Assembly: GCF_014205845.1 (NCBI RefSeq)
Contig: NZ_JACHCR010000004.1
Coordinates: 248,001 to 312,000 of the forward strand
Direction of reading: 5' to 3'
Origin: Mucilaginibacter cryoferens
Lineage (GTDB): Bacteria > Bacteroidota > Bacteroidia > Sphingobacteriales > Sphingobacteriaceae
DNA: 64,000 nt
Below, one piece after another: positions 1 to 8,585 of the stretch. Every line of letters begins with the position of its first letter. Position 1 is the stretch's first letter. The notes beneath the pieces are model-generated. The model made no database searches. It saw nothing but the letters and a program-made list of their open reading frames with translations, and was not told the DNA's origin. The translations under genes and the position numbers were made by a program.

Positions 1-189
1 TCGCATGCCGTGGTAGATCATTCGCGCAAGGTGATGTACAAGCTACTGGCTATGGAAGATTTGCACCGTGCCGACTATACCGAACGTGTAGCCTATCCCC
101 GAAAGTTTCAGTTTTGGTGGATGAAGCTGCTTATCACACATAAAGATGCCCTGGCGTTTAAAGCCATTGCACCTAAGTTTTATGAGTAG
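1..189 (+). CDS. 3' end of unidentified gene (truncated by window edge)
   Basis: An open frame runs from the first base to a TAG at 187-189, giving 62 C-terminal residues rich in basic and aromatic residues (it ends ...FKAIAPKFYE). No start is visible because the gene begins outside the window. I see no catalytic motif and cannot assign a family. The frame is uninterrupted and is followed by about 400 bases of repeat-bearing intergenic DNA, which fits the end of a real gene. Confidence 0.55.
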   Translation, partial: SHAVVDHSRKVMYKLLAMEDLHRADYTERVAYPRKFQFWWMKLLITHKDALAFKAIAPKFYE

Positions 190-250
190 GAGAGTTGTGG
201 TGAAGAATTTATTCTCCGCCATATTTCTTCGGGCTGTATAGTTGCCGGGT

Positions 251-380
251 AGGTGCTTCGTACCTACCGAAGACAAGGTAAAAAAACGCTTGTCATTCTG
301 GGAGGTACGAAGAATCTATTATCTGCCATACTTCGTCGCTCTGTATAGTAGGCGAATAGATCCTTCGTACCTCAGGATTG
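251..380. repeat. Interspersed repeat family R2, copy 1
   Basis: This stretch shares a long near-identical block with 16052-16180: a GCTTCGTACCTACC start, a CGCTTGTCATTCTG segment, a GGTACGAAGAATCTATTAT segment and a CTGTATAGTAGGCGAATAG segment, ending in CCTTCGTnCCTCAGGAT. GGTACGAAGAATCTATT is roughly the reverse complement of AATAGATCCTTCGTACC, so the unit can fold into an imperfect hairpin. It carries no protein. Confidence 0.7.
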
Positions 381-392
381 TAAACCTAAATA

Positions 393-441
393 ATGTCATT
401 TCCTCTTCAGAGTCCCCGGATTTTAACTCTCAGCGTGACAA
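393..441. repeat. Short repeat R3, copy 1
   Basis: The segment GTCATTTCC followed by CTCAGAGT-like and GGATTTTA blocks recurs at 8501-8550 with a few changes. In both places it abuts another repeat family (R2 here, R1 at the other site). The rest of 190-595 holds no gene that I can support. Confidence 0.5.
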
Positions 442-595
442 ACTTTGGCTTAATATTCCGCGAAATAAATAGCCGGTATCATAAATGGCAAACTTATTCG
501 TTAGGGATATTGCCCTGCAGTACAACGAAATTATTGTTGATAAAAATTTTACTTTATCACAAACTATACTGTAATTTTCGGCATTACCAATACTT

Positions 596-3500
596 ATGAT
601 ATCCCAAAGCCAGTTAACGGGTTCGCCTCGCCCAGATCTTATTAAAAATGAAACCATCGCCGATATTTTCAGAGGTGCCGCTGCCGAATTTAAAGATAAA
701 ACAGCCCTCGTTTTTGGCAACAGGCATTTAAGCTATAAACAGTTAGATAAATGGAGCGATAATATTGCGCACTTTATAGCCACCCAGGGAATTGGCAATG
801 GCCATTCTATTGGCGTTTGGCAATCGCGCGGGCTGGAGTTGCATGCCCTTATATTAGGAATTGTTAAATCGGGAGCCGCCTACGTACCGCTGGATAGGGA
901 AATGCCCGAAGAACGGCTGCAGATAGTTTTGCAGGAAGTTGGCGCTTCGGCCTGTTTTAGTGATGGTGCGCCGGTGCTTTCGTGCCCGATATTTACGGTG
1001 CCGCTTTTACAGAATGAATATGAAGAGTTTACCGTACCCGCCGGCCCTACAGCCGACGACCGCGCGTACGTGTTATATACATCGGGCAGTACCGGTAAGC
1101 CTAAAGGCATCCCAATACTGCACCGCAATATTTGCCACCTCATAAGGTCGGAGCAAAGCGTTATTAACATTACCCCGGCTGATAAGGTGTACCAGGGTTT
1201 TTCGGTATCGTTTGATATGTGGTGCGAAGAAACCTGGATAAGCCTTTTTGCAGGGGCCACCATTTGGGTTGCCGATGCTACTACCGCAAAATCTATTGAT
1301 GAGCTGAGCTATACGTTAAGGGAGCAACAGATCACCATTTTACACGCTGTACCCAGTTTGCTGGCTGTTATTGATGATGATATCCCGTTATTGCGCCTGG
1401 TTAATGCCGGTGGCGAGGCCTGTACCACGGCGGTACTAAACCGCTGGAGCAAGCCTGGTAAAAACGTTTTTTATAACAGTTACGGCCCTACAGAAACTAC
1501 GGTTACATCAACCATGGTGGCGCTTAAACCCGGGGACGCCATAACCATTGGTGGTCCGCTGCCTAATTATAACCTGGCGGTTATTGACGATAAGTTTAAT
1601 ATACTGCCCGTAGGCCAACAGGGAGAGCTCATTATTTCGGGCCCTGGCGTTTGCGAGGGTTATGTTAATCGCCCGGAGCTTACCAAAGAGAAATTTTTAG
1701 ATAAACCGGCCTCACTTGCCGATTTGCCCGGCGACAGGATATACCTGAGCGGTGATGCCGTAGTAATGCAGGCCGATGGCAGCATAGATTTTCATGGCCG
1801 GTTGGACGACCAGGTAAAGCTGCGCGGGTATCGTATAGAACTGGGTGAAATTGAAGTACGCCTTAACCAGTTGGAGGAAGTGGCCGCGGCCGCCGTTGCC
1901 CTTAAAAAGGATGCTTCGGGGCAAGATCAGATGGTGGGTTACATTACCCTTAAAAATGGCTATGCCCTCGAAGAACATCATGCCCGTTTAAAACTGGCCG
2001 AAACCCTGCCGCCATATATGGTGCCGTTGGTTATTGTGGCGCTTGATAAACTACCCCGCCTGCCAAGCGGTAAAATAGACCGCAAAGGCCTGCCCGTACC
2101 CGAAGCCCTTTTGCAGGTAAAGGTGCAGGAAGAGATAAAAATAAATGCTGACGATCCGCTTGCTGTACGCGTAATGGCGGGTCTTCATCATATTTTCCCC
2201 GGCAGGGAAATTACCCCCGAGTCTGACTTTTTTACCGACCTGGGAGGGCATTCGTTGCTTGCAGCCAGCTTTTCATCGTGGTTACGGCAGGAAGCCGGTG
2301 TACAACACGCGTCGCTTAAAGATATTTATACCAACCGGCCGGTTAAAAACCTCATTAACGCCTGGGAGCGTGCCGAAAAGGATAAAGAGCAAAAGGGATA
2401 TGTTAAAAAAGAGCTTTTTCAAAAGATCCCGCCGTTAAGGTATTTTTTGTGCGGTATATCGCAGGGCTTCGCATTGTTGGTTATATACAGTTTATTTGCC
2501 ATACAGATATTTATCCCGTACCTGGGGTATTATTATGTAGTAGCCAGTACCGAAACCGGGCGCGATAACCGTACCATGGCCATTGTAACCGCCTTGTTTT
2601 TATACTGTCTTATCCCGCCTTTATTGTCGCTGATGGCCATAGCCTCCAAATGGCTGTTGCTGGGTAAAGTTAAAGAGGGCGATCATCCGTTGTGGGGTGT
2701 TTATTACTTTAAATACTGGCTGGTTGATAACCTCATCAGGCTGTCGCCGGCACAGTTTATGAACGGCACACCAATTTATGCCCTGTATCTGCGGATGTTG
2801 GGAACCCGTATTGCCAAAGATGTACAACTAAGTTCTATAACCGTTGGCGCTTACGATCTGTTGGAAATTGGCAGCGATGCCAGCCTTAGCTCTGGCGTGG
2901 TGCTTGATAATATGACGGTAGAGAACGGTCTCATCAAATTTCGTAAAATAAAGATTGGCGCTCATGCCTATATTGGCAGTAACGCGGTTATCTCTGGCGG
3001 AGCCGAGATAGAAGACTGGGGCGAGCTGCAGGATCTGAGTCACCTGCAAAGCGGCCAAACCATTAAAGCTTACGAGGTTTGGAAAGGTAGTCCGGCAGAA
3101 CGGTCACACACGGCTAAACCCGAAGAATTGCCGCAACCACTTAAAACGCCGTTTTTAAAGATCAAAATTTACGGTCTTTTATACAGCCTGCTGCTCATTA
3201 TTTTCCCGGTGGTAGTGTTGCTGCCGTTATTACCGGTGATAGAGATCCTGAACTATATGGACCTTAACTCGCCCGATTATAACTTCAGCTATTTTATGAA
3301 CGTGCCTTTACTAACGCTGCTCTATATCATCATTTATGCTTTAGAAACCGTGGTACTTTCGCGTGTGTTGTTGTGGGGTATTAAGCCCGGCACTTACCCG
3401 GTTTTCAGCAGTACCTATGTGCGTAAATGGTTATCAGATCAAATGATATCTGTTGCACTTATTGTATTACACCCGGTATATGCCACGGTGTTTGTTTCCT

Positions 3501-4573
3501 TTTTCTTTAGGATGCTTGGGGCCAAAATTGGCAAAAATACCGAGATATCTACAGCCAGTAACGTTACCCATACCATGCTGAGCATTGGCAACGAATCTTT
3601 TATTGCCGATGCGGTAACGCTTGGCGAGGAGGATATCCGCGCGCAAAGGCTTATTTTAAATAATACCACCATTGGCAACAGCAGTTTTGTTGGCAACAGC
3701 GCGCTTATACCGCAAGGATATACTTTAGGCGATAATATGCTTATTGGTGTATTATCTGTACCGCCAACGTTAGAACAGCAGGCAAATAACCCGCTTGGCG
3801 ATTGGTTTGGTTCGCCGGCTATTGCCCTGCCGCGCAGGCAAAGCAGCGGCGAGTATCCGCCATCGTTAACAACTACACCATCCTGGGGGCGTAAAATTGC
3901 CCGTGGCATTATCGAAACCTTGCGCATCATACTGCCAGAAACCGTGATCATTTGCTGTAGCGTATTGTTTATCGCCTACTTTCACGATCTGGTTAAAGAC
4001 CGCACCGCTATGCAGATTCTGGCAGAATTGCCCAAACTGCCGTTTTATTACCTGTATTATATGGGGCTGCCTGCCTTATTAATTACCGTAGTTTTAAAAT
4101 GGGTGATTGTAGGCAAATATAAAACCGAGCAAAAACCTATGTGGACGCATAAGGTTTGGCGCAGCGAGGCTATTACCAGTACCTACGAGGCGCTGGCCGT
4201 ACCTTTTATGCTCGATTTTTTACGCGGAACACCTTATTTGCCTATGGCGTTACGGTTGTTTGGGGTTAAAATTGGTAAAAGGGTATGGCTAAATACTACC
4301 GATATTACCGAGCACGATATGGTAAGTATTGGCGACGATACAGCACTGAACGAAGACTGTGGTCCACAAACCCACTTGTTTGAAGATAGGGTAATGAAGG
4401 TTGGCACCATTAAAATAGGTGCCAGGTGCAGCATTGGTACGCGCAGCATTATTTTGTACGATAGCCAGATTGGCGATGATGTAAAACTGGAACCACTATC
4501 CCTGATCATGAAAGGCGAGCAGCTGGCCCCCCAAACCGAATGGACCGGCAGCCCTATCAAGGCGCTCAATTAG
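596..4573 (+). CDS. Pls/PosA-type single-module nonribosomal peptide synthetase (epsilon-polylysine-synthetase-like)
   Basis: This 1325-residue protein has an adenylation domain (about 20-515) with core motifs YVLYTSGSTGKPKG, NSYGPTETT, YLSGDAV, GRLDDQVKLRGYRIELGEIE and LPSGKIDRKGL. A carrier domain follows, with DLGGHSLLAASF at about 547-558 (Ser is the phosphopantetheine site). The remainder has six membrane segments in three pairs (about 617-690, 858-940, 1108-1170). Each pair is followed by a soluble domain with hexapeptide-like left-handed beta-helix sequence. There is no thioesterase or ordinary condensation domain. Order and length match the Streptomyces epsilon-poly-L-lysine synthetase Pls (about 1319 residues), where the tandem soluble domains join monomers. 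By manual alignment the binding-pocket residues read roughly DMEHNGSVTK. The Glu at the 239-equivalent position hints at a basic amino acid, but this is weak. The product is inferred to be a short membrane-made homopolymer. The gene stands alone. Confidence 0.9.
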   Translation: MISQSQLTGSPRPDLIKNETIADIFRGAAAEFKDKTALVFGNRHLSYKQLDKWSDNIAHFIATQGIGNGHSIGVWQSRGLELHALILGIVKSGAAYVPLDREMPEERLQIVLQEVGASACFSDGAPVLSCPIFTVPLLQNEYEEFTVPAGPTADDRAYVLYTSGSTGKPKGIPILHRNICHLIRSEQSVINITPADKVYQGFSVSFDMWCEETWISLFAGATIWVADATTAKSIDELSYTLREQQITILHAVPSLLAVIDDDIPLLRLVNAGGEACTTAVLNRWSKPGKNVFYNSYGPTETTVTSTMVALKPGDAITIGGPLPNYNLAVIDDKFNILPVGQQGELIISGPGVCEGYVNRPELTKEKFLDKPASLADLPGDRIYLSGDAVVMQADGSIDFHGRLDDQVKLRGYRIELGEIEVRLNQLEEVAAAAVALKKDASGQDQMVGYITLKNGYALEEHHARLKLAETLPPYMVPLVIVALDKLPRLPSGKIDRKGLPVPEALLQVKVQEEIKINADDPLAVRVMAGLHHIFPGREITPESDFFTDLGGHSLLAASFSSWLRQEAGVQHASLKDIYTNRPVKNLINAWERAEKDKEQKGYVKKELFQKIPPLRYFLCGISQGFALLVIYSLFAIQIFIPYLGYYYVVASTETGRDNRTMAIVTALFLYCLIPPLLSLMAIASKWLLLGKVKEGDHPLWGVYYFKYWLVDNLIRLSPAQFMNGTPIYALYLRMLGTRIAKDVQLSSITVGAYDLLEIGSDASLSSGVVLDNMTVENGLIKFRKIKIGAHAYIGSNAVISGGAEIEDWGELQDLSHLQSGQTIKAYEVWKGSPAERSHTAKPEELPQPLKTPFLKIKIYGLLYSLLLIIFPVVVLLPLLPVIEILNYMDLNSPDYNFSYFMNVPLLTLLYIIIYALETVVLSRVLLWGIKPGTYPVFSSTYVRKWLSDQMISVALIVLHPVYATVFVSFFFRMLGAKIGKNTEISTASNVTHTMLSIGNESFIADAVTLGEEDIRAQRLILNNTTIGNSSFVGNSALIPQGYTLGDNMLIGVLSVPPTLEQQANNPLGDWFGSPAIALPRRQSSGEYPPSLTTTPSWGRKIARGIIETLRIILPETVIICCSVLFIAYFHDLVKDRTAMQILAELPKLPFYYLYYMGLPALLITVVLKWVIVGKYKTEQKPMWTHKVWRSEAITSTYEALAVPFMLDFLRGTPYLPMALRLFGVKIGKRVWLNTTDITEHDMVSIGDDTALNEDCGPQTHLFEDRVMKVGTIKIGARCSIGTRSIILYDSQIGDDVKLEPLSLIMKGEQLAPQTEWTGSPIKALN

Positions 4574-4601
4574 TGTTTGGGATAATTATCTGATATATAA
4601 C

Positions 4602-4632
4602 AAAGCCTGCGACGTTAAAAATTGCAGGCTTT
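4602..4632 (+). terminator. Hairpin downstream of the Pls-like gene
   Basis: A perfect 9-bp stem, AAAGCCTGC and GCAGGCTTT, with a 13-nt loop begins 29 bases after the synthetase stop codon. A T-rich but interrupted tail (TTTGTTGTTGT) follows. It probably terminates the synthetase transcript. Confidence 0.6.
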
Positions 4633-4708
4633 GTTGTTGTGAGTTATTTATTATCAGTGTATTATCGCACTCAGCACCCTCGCCGCCGTCATTGCTTCGT
4701 CGTACCTT

Positions 4709-4940
4709 CTTATAATGACGAAGTTGTAAATTGTTGATTATCAGGAGTGTTTTTAACGCAACACCCTCGCCGGCGTCATTGCGAGGAACGAAGCAATCCC
4801 CGACTTACAGAGTCGCTATGCAAATCCGCCCTGTAATTTGGGGATTGCTTCGTCGTACCTCCTCGCAAGGACGGTCTTTTTTTTAGATGTCATTACTCTT
4901 CCTTCCAGCTAACCCTGGTTCTCACTCGCAATGGCGATCT
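4709..4940. repeat. Interspersed REP-like repeat family R1, copy 1
   Basis: A unit of about 230 bp, also present at 8203-8440 (same orientation) and 39061-39291 (inverted). Shared landmarks in order are CTTATAATGAC, TTGATTATCAG, CAACACCCTCGCC, CGTCATTGCGAGG, ACGAAGCAATCC, CCGCCCTGTAA, GGGGATTGCTTCGT, CCTCGCAAGGACGG and CACTCGCAATG. The core 4774-4873 is an imperfect inverted repeat. A partial copy of the core (GTCATTGCTTCGTCGTACC) lies just upstream at 4687-4707. No coding sequence was seen in 4574-5362. Confidence 0.75.
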
Positions 4941-5268
4941 ATTTATTTATTTTAAAACTGGGTCCAGGTTTATCGCTCCAAATCTCAATCGTTTGCGTAA
5001 TTTTTTAGGCGGGTATTGTGGGCTTTGCAATCATATTTCCATTTCAGGATTGATCTGTCTTTCGTTTTTTTTGCTCCTGTTAGGTATTTAAATACTTCAT
5101 AGTCATTGTTATAGGGCTGTATTGTTCGGTTTAAGGTTTGGGTTAATGATTATGCCCGTTTATAGCCCAATATTTCCCGGTATTTGAAGTGACAATGCCC
5201 AGCTGCGAAAGTTAATTTCGTTTGTGGTTATAACAACATTATGTAATTATGCTCATTTAAAGCGTGTT

Positions 5269-5280
5269 ACAAACGTTTGT
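5269..5280. promoter_or_regulatory. Small palindrome upstream of the DUF3472 lipoprotein gene
   Basis: ACAAACGTTTGT is a perfect 12-bp palindrome 83 bases before the start codon of the lipoprotein gene. It could be a regulator site, but nothing identifies the regulator. Confidence 0.2.
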
Positions 5281-5362
5281 GTAGTAATTAAGTAATTGAT
5301 TAACTATTGGTTGTATAACTTGAGTTACAATTAATCAACAAAATTTTAATCAAACTTAAATT

Positions 5363-6679
5363 ATGAAAAAGTATCACTTACAGTATTGGGTATGGTTTAT
5401 GTTGGTTGCACTGGTTGCCTGTAAAAAAAACGTACAGGAACCTGCAACACCAAATGCGGCAGTTAAGGGTAACAGGCTTAAAACGCAATCGCTTGGCGGT
5501 ACATCGTTAAAACTTTCTATGGGTGGCAACGCTTATGTAACCAAGCTGGCACCGGGCGGGGTAGAAACCGTAACCACCACCACATTGGCTAACTGGACCA
5601 ACGCCAACAGCATCTTCTCGGCCTATTTTCGGTTGGGCAACACAGGCTCGTTAACCGTAAAAATGAAGGCTAGTGTAGCAGCTGGCAGCAGTACGGTAAA
5701 GGTTACCGTAAATGGTACGCCTTTTACGGTGGCGCTGTCGGGCTCGGCGTATGCTACGTATAATGTGGGTACGGTAAATATTACCAGCGCAGGTTATGTA
5801 AAGGTCGATTTTCAGGGGGTAAGCAAAACCGGATCGTACTTTGCCGATGTATCTGATCTTATTATCAGCGGACCGGTGGTGGCATCCAATGTGGAGTTTG
5901 CCAACGATTCTACAAATTACTACTGGTCGCGTAGAGGGCCGTCTGTGCATTTGGGATATACCGCGCCTGCAAATGCGCAATGGTTTTATAACGAGGTTAC
6001 GGTACCTGTGGGGCAAGATCCTGTTGGGTCGTACTTTATGGCTAACGGTTTTAACGAGGGCTATTTTGGTATGCAGGTAAACTCATCAACCGAGCGTCGC
6101 ATCCTGTTTTCGGTGTGGAACCCAACGGGTGGTACCACCACCAGTACAAGGGCCGGTGCAGGGGTTGTGGTACAAACCTTTACCGGCGAAGGCGCGGGCG
6201 GTCAATCGTACCTGGTATTTAACTGGGTGGCTGGCAACAAATACAAGTTTTTAACGGAGGCTTTGCCCGATGGTGCCGGCAATACCACCTTTTCCTCGTG
6301 GTTTTACGCGCCCGAGGTCGGCTCGTGGAAGTTTATCACCTCCTGGCTGCGCCCATCTACCAATACCTATTTATTGGGCTTATACTCGTTTTTAGAAAAC
6401 TTTCAGGATACCAATGGTTACCTGGGTCGCAAAGCTAATTATGGCAACCAATGGGTATGCGATACCGGCGGCACCTGGACCGAACTAACCAGCGCCTATT
6501 TTGACGGCGACGCCACTGCCAATAATGAACAGCGTATGGACTACGCCGGTGGTACCAGCGGCACACAGTTTTACCTGCAAAACGGTGGCTTTTTTACCAA
6601 TTACACCACCCTCAACCAAACCTTTACCCGTACCGCCACTGGTACGCACCCGGTAATTAATTTCTCTACATTACCGTAG
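5363..6679 (+). CDS. DUF5077/DUF3472-type secreted lipoprotein
   Basis: A 438-residue lipoprotein with signal sequence and a lipobox ending at Cys20 (LVALVAC). Residues of about 50-175 form a beta-rich domain like DUF5077, which is commonly paired with DUF3472. Residues of about 175-420 resemble DUF3472: aromatic-rich strands with RRGPSVHLGY, ILFSVWNP and FITSWLRP, and many Gly/Thr/Trp/Tyr residues. Proteins with this pair occur in Bacteroidota as cell-surface lipoproteins near carbohydrate genes, and their biochemical role is not established. The gene stands alone, with a long upstream region and a strong terminator right after the stop. Family placement is by recollection of sequence style, and function is unknown. 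Confidence 0.75.
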   Translation: MKKYHLQYWVWFMLVALVACKKNVQEPATPNAAVKGNRLKTQSLGGTSLKLSMGGNAYVTKLAPGGVETVTTTTLANWTNANSIFSAYFRLGNTGSLTVKMKASVAAGSSTVKVTVNGTPFTVALSGSAYATYNVGTVNITSAGYVKVDFQGVSKTGSYFADVSDLIISGPVVASNVEFANDSTNYYWSRRGPSVHLGYTAPANAQWFYNEVTVPVGQDPVGSYFMANGFNEGYFGMQVNSSTERRILFSVWNPTGGTTTSTRAGAGVVVQTFTGEGAGGQSYLVFNWVAGNKYKFLTEALPDGAGNTTFSSWFYAPEVGSWKFITSWLRPSTNTYLLGLYSFLENFQDTNGYLGRKANYGNQWVCDTGGTWTELTSAYFDGDATANNEQRMDYAGGTSGTQFYLQNGGFFTNYTTLNQTFTRTATGTHPVINFSTLP

Positions 6680-6684
6680 GTTTA

Positions 6685-6729
6685 ACTAAACGAGCCTCTT
6701 CTGCATTTTGCAAAAGAGGCTCGTTTAGT
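6685..6729. terminator. Strong bidirectional terminator
   Basis: A 16-bp perfect stem (ACTAAACGAGCCTCTT and its complement) closes a 13-nt loop, 5 bases after the DUF3472 gene stop. It also lies just past the end of the leftward gene at 6752-6991, so it can serve both converging genes. Confidence 0.8.
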
Positions 6730-6751
6730 CCTTAGTGTGGGCGTACGCCAT

Positions 6752-6991
6752 TTAAAAGGCCGGCGTATTGCGCCTGCATATTATTTTATCAATGGTATTG
6801 CCTATAGCTGCTATAACCTGTTGATCCAGAAAATCTTCATTTCGCTGCATCCATTCGCTGCCCATTTTAAGCAGGGTGGCCGCCCGGCCATCCTTAAATT
6901 TGATGTTCCATACCCGCCAGGTTTTAAAGTAAGCGCTGGTGATACTGATGATATGTGCTGTTCCGTCGGCTAATATTATTTTGTGTTCCAT
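6752..6991 (-). CDS. Small hypothetical protein (79 aa)
   Basis: An open frame on the minus strand starts with ATG and encodes a charged soluble protein (MEHKIILADGTAHIISIT...) with no signal peptide or membrane segment. The start has mixed beta character (I/V alternation) and the end is helical. I prefer this frame to the overlapping plus-strand frame because its composition is protein-like and because the shared terminator at 6685-6729 lies just past its stop. I do not recognise the family. Confidence 0.5.
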   Translation of the reverse strand: MEHKIILADGTAHIISITSAYFKTWRVWNIKFKDGRAATLLKMGSEWMQRNEDFLDQQVIAAIGNTIDKIICRRNTPAF

Positions 6992-7277
6992 TGGATGTGA
7001 TGTAATGCTGATGTATTATAAATACGCTTCATTAATTTCATTATTGCCAATTTGATAGAATTTAACATAATTTAAGATAGTGGTTACAATGGCGGTCGGC
7101 ACCCGTATGTCTGGGTATGTTAATATTAATTGGTAAGCTGTTTAAGGCTAAGTGTATAGCATTATAAGCGGCGTATGCTTGTTGTTGGTCGTGAAAATTA
7201 CTTTTGGGATGATGATAAGTTTTTTACCCCGCGTTTTTCTTTTAATAGCCGTAGTACCTGTAAACAAACATTGATAT

Positions 7278-8144
7278 ATGAGTTACAATCTGCAAAGCGA
7301 ATGGTATGATCAAAAGTTTCCAACCCGGACATCTAAAATTGATTTCTATAATAACATAAAAACGGCCGGGAATAACAGCATTGCCGAGTGGCTGCAACAA
7401 TTGTTTTTTAATAGTATTGAACCTTTAGTTAAAAATAGACCACGAAAATGGCTCACGGTGGCAGATGCTTATGGCTTTGATGCCCGGTATATTATAGCCA
7501 ACGGGAGCGATGCGTTGGCTATAAATTTGAATACCGATTTTTTGGAGGTAGCAAAAGCAGAAGGTTTTATACCCAACTACGCCGCAGGGGATGTTGAAAA
7601 GCTATTATTTGCAGATGATGAATTTGACTATGTGCTTTGTAAAGATCACTACCATAACTTGCCCGGTAAGGATGTGGCATTACTTGAAATGTTAAGAGTG
7701 GCTAAAATGGGGGTGGTGATCATCGGGGCGCAACACCCCGTGCCAGATATGCCTTTAGTTCATCATATAATAACGTCTGGTACCAACAGGTTAAACCAAC
7801 TGATCACTAACCCAGATTCGTTTGCCGGGGCTACTAGCTTTGCCGGGCAGGTGCCCTTGTCTGATTTTGAAAAATTTGCCGCCCAATTTAACTCACCCAT
7901 GATTGCATCGAAGACTACAGATCCTAATTTTTATTTTGATAAAACAGTTGCCGATGCCGCAAAAGATGAACGGTTTATAACCATAAATATCAGACAAGAA
8001 GTTGTAGATCTGCTTATAAAATCTAAAACGATACCGGCACAGGTTTTAACAAACATCATCTTTAAACAATATCCCGATGCAAATGTGTTGAAGGCGCTTG
8101 AAAAGGATGGCTATGAGGTGGTTAATATGATTGCTAATTCTTAG
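7278..8144 (+). CDS. Class I SAM-dependent methyltransferase-like protein
   Basis: A 288-residue soluble protein. Residues of about 70-150 have the Rossmann methyltransferase pattern: LTVADAYGFDARYI as motif I, an acidic strand end at the second strand (INLNTDF), GDVEKLLFADDEFDYVLCKDHYHNL as the motif II/III region, then an MLRVAKMGVVIIG strand. This resembles the Methyltransf_11 group. Motif I is atypical because the Gly-rich loop has AYGFDA instead of GxGxG, so SAM binding is likely but not certain. The C-terminal 100 residues are helical and may bind substrate. No neighbour suggests the substrate, and the gene is followed by repeat DNA. Confidence 0.6.
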   Translation: MSYNLQSEWYDQKFPTRTSKIDFYNNIKTAGNNSIAEWLQQLFFNSIEPLVKNRPRKWLTVADAYGFDARYIIANGSDALAINLNTDFLEVAKAEGFIPNYAAGDVEKLLFADDEFDYVLCKDHYHNLPGKDVALLEMLRVAKMGVVIIGAQHPVPDMPLVHHIITSGTNRLNQLITNPDSFAGATSFAGQVPLSDFEKFAAQFNSPMIASKTTDPNFYFDKTVADAAKDERFITINIRQEVVDLLIKSKTIPAQVLTNIIFKQYPDANVLKALEKDGYEVVNMIANS

Positions 8145-8202
8145 AAGCTGTCTGAATTTGGTTTATTAAAGTTATTATACGTTCATGAAACACACACTCT
8201 TT

Positions 8203-8440
8203 CTTATAATGATATGATTGCAAATATTTGATTATCAGTATGTTTTTTTTACACGCAACACCCTCGCCACCGTCATTGCGAGGCACGAAGCAATCCTCGA
8301 CTTACAGAGTAGCTGTGCAAATCCGCCCTGTAATTTGGGGATTGCTTCGTCGTACCTCCTCGCAAGGACGGCCTTTTTAAGATGTCATTACTGTTTTTTC
8401 TGGGTTACCCCGGGTTGTCACTCGCAATGACGATCTTTTT
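8203..8440. repeat. Interspersed REP-like repeat family R1, copy 2
   Basis: The second direct copy of the R1 unit, collinear with 4709-4940 and differing by scattered substitutions and small gaps. A short open frame within it is an accident of the repeat. The interval 8145-8585 otherwise holds only the R3 fragment. Confidence 0.75.
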
Positions 8441-8500
8441 TTAGGATGTCATCAATGTTTTTTCCAGTCGATCTGGTTGTCAATGACATAGCTTTATATT

Positions 8501-8550
8501 GTCATTTCCCCCTCAGAGTTCCTGGATTTTACCACTCAGGATTGTAAAGA
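8501..8550. repeat. Short repeat R3, copy 2
   Basis: GTCATTTCC, CTCAGAGTTCC and GGATTTTA blocks match 393-441. It sits between R1 copy 2 and the end of the YncE-like gene. Confidence 0.5.
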
Positions 8551-8585
8551 GGCGAAATGAAATACCTGTTAGAGGTGCGACGTAT

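Noticed and set aside
3439..3951. Long antisense frame inside the Pls-like gene
   Set aside because: It is a shadow of a well-supported gene with clear motifs on the other strand.
4709..4940. Possible CRISPR array from repeated GAAGCAATC words
   Set aside because: The repeats are inverted and irregularly spaced, there are no spacers of constant length, and no cas genes are present.
6737..6973. Plus-strand frame overlapping the 79-aa leftward gene
   Set aside because: The leftward frame has a more protein-like composition and a terminator placed right after its stop.
8218..8430. Open frame of about 70 codons within R1 copy 2
   Set aside because: It lies wholly within a dispersed non-coding repeat and has a Cys/His/Ser-rich, protein-unlike composition.
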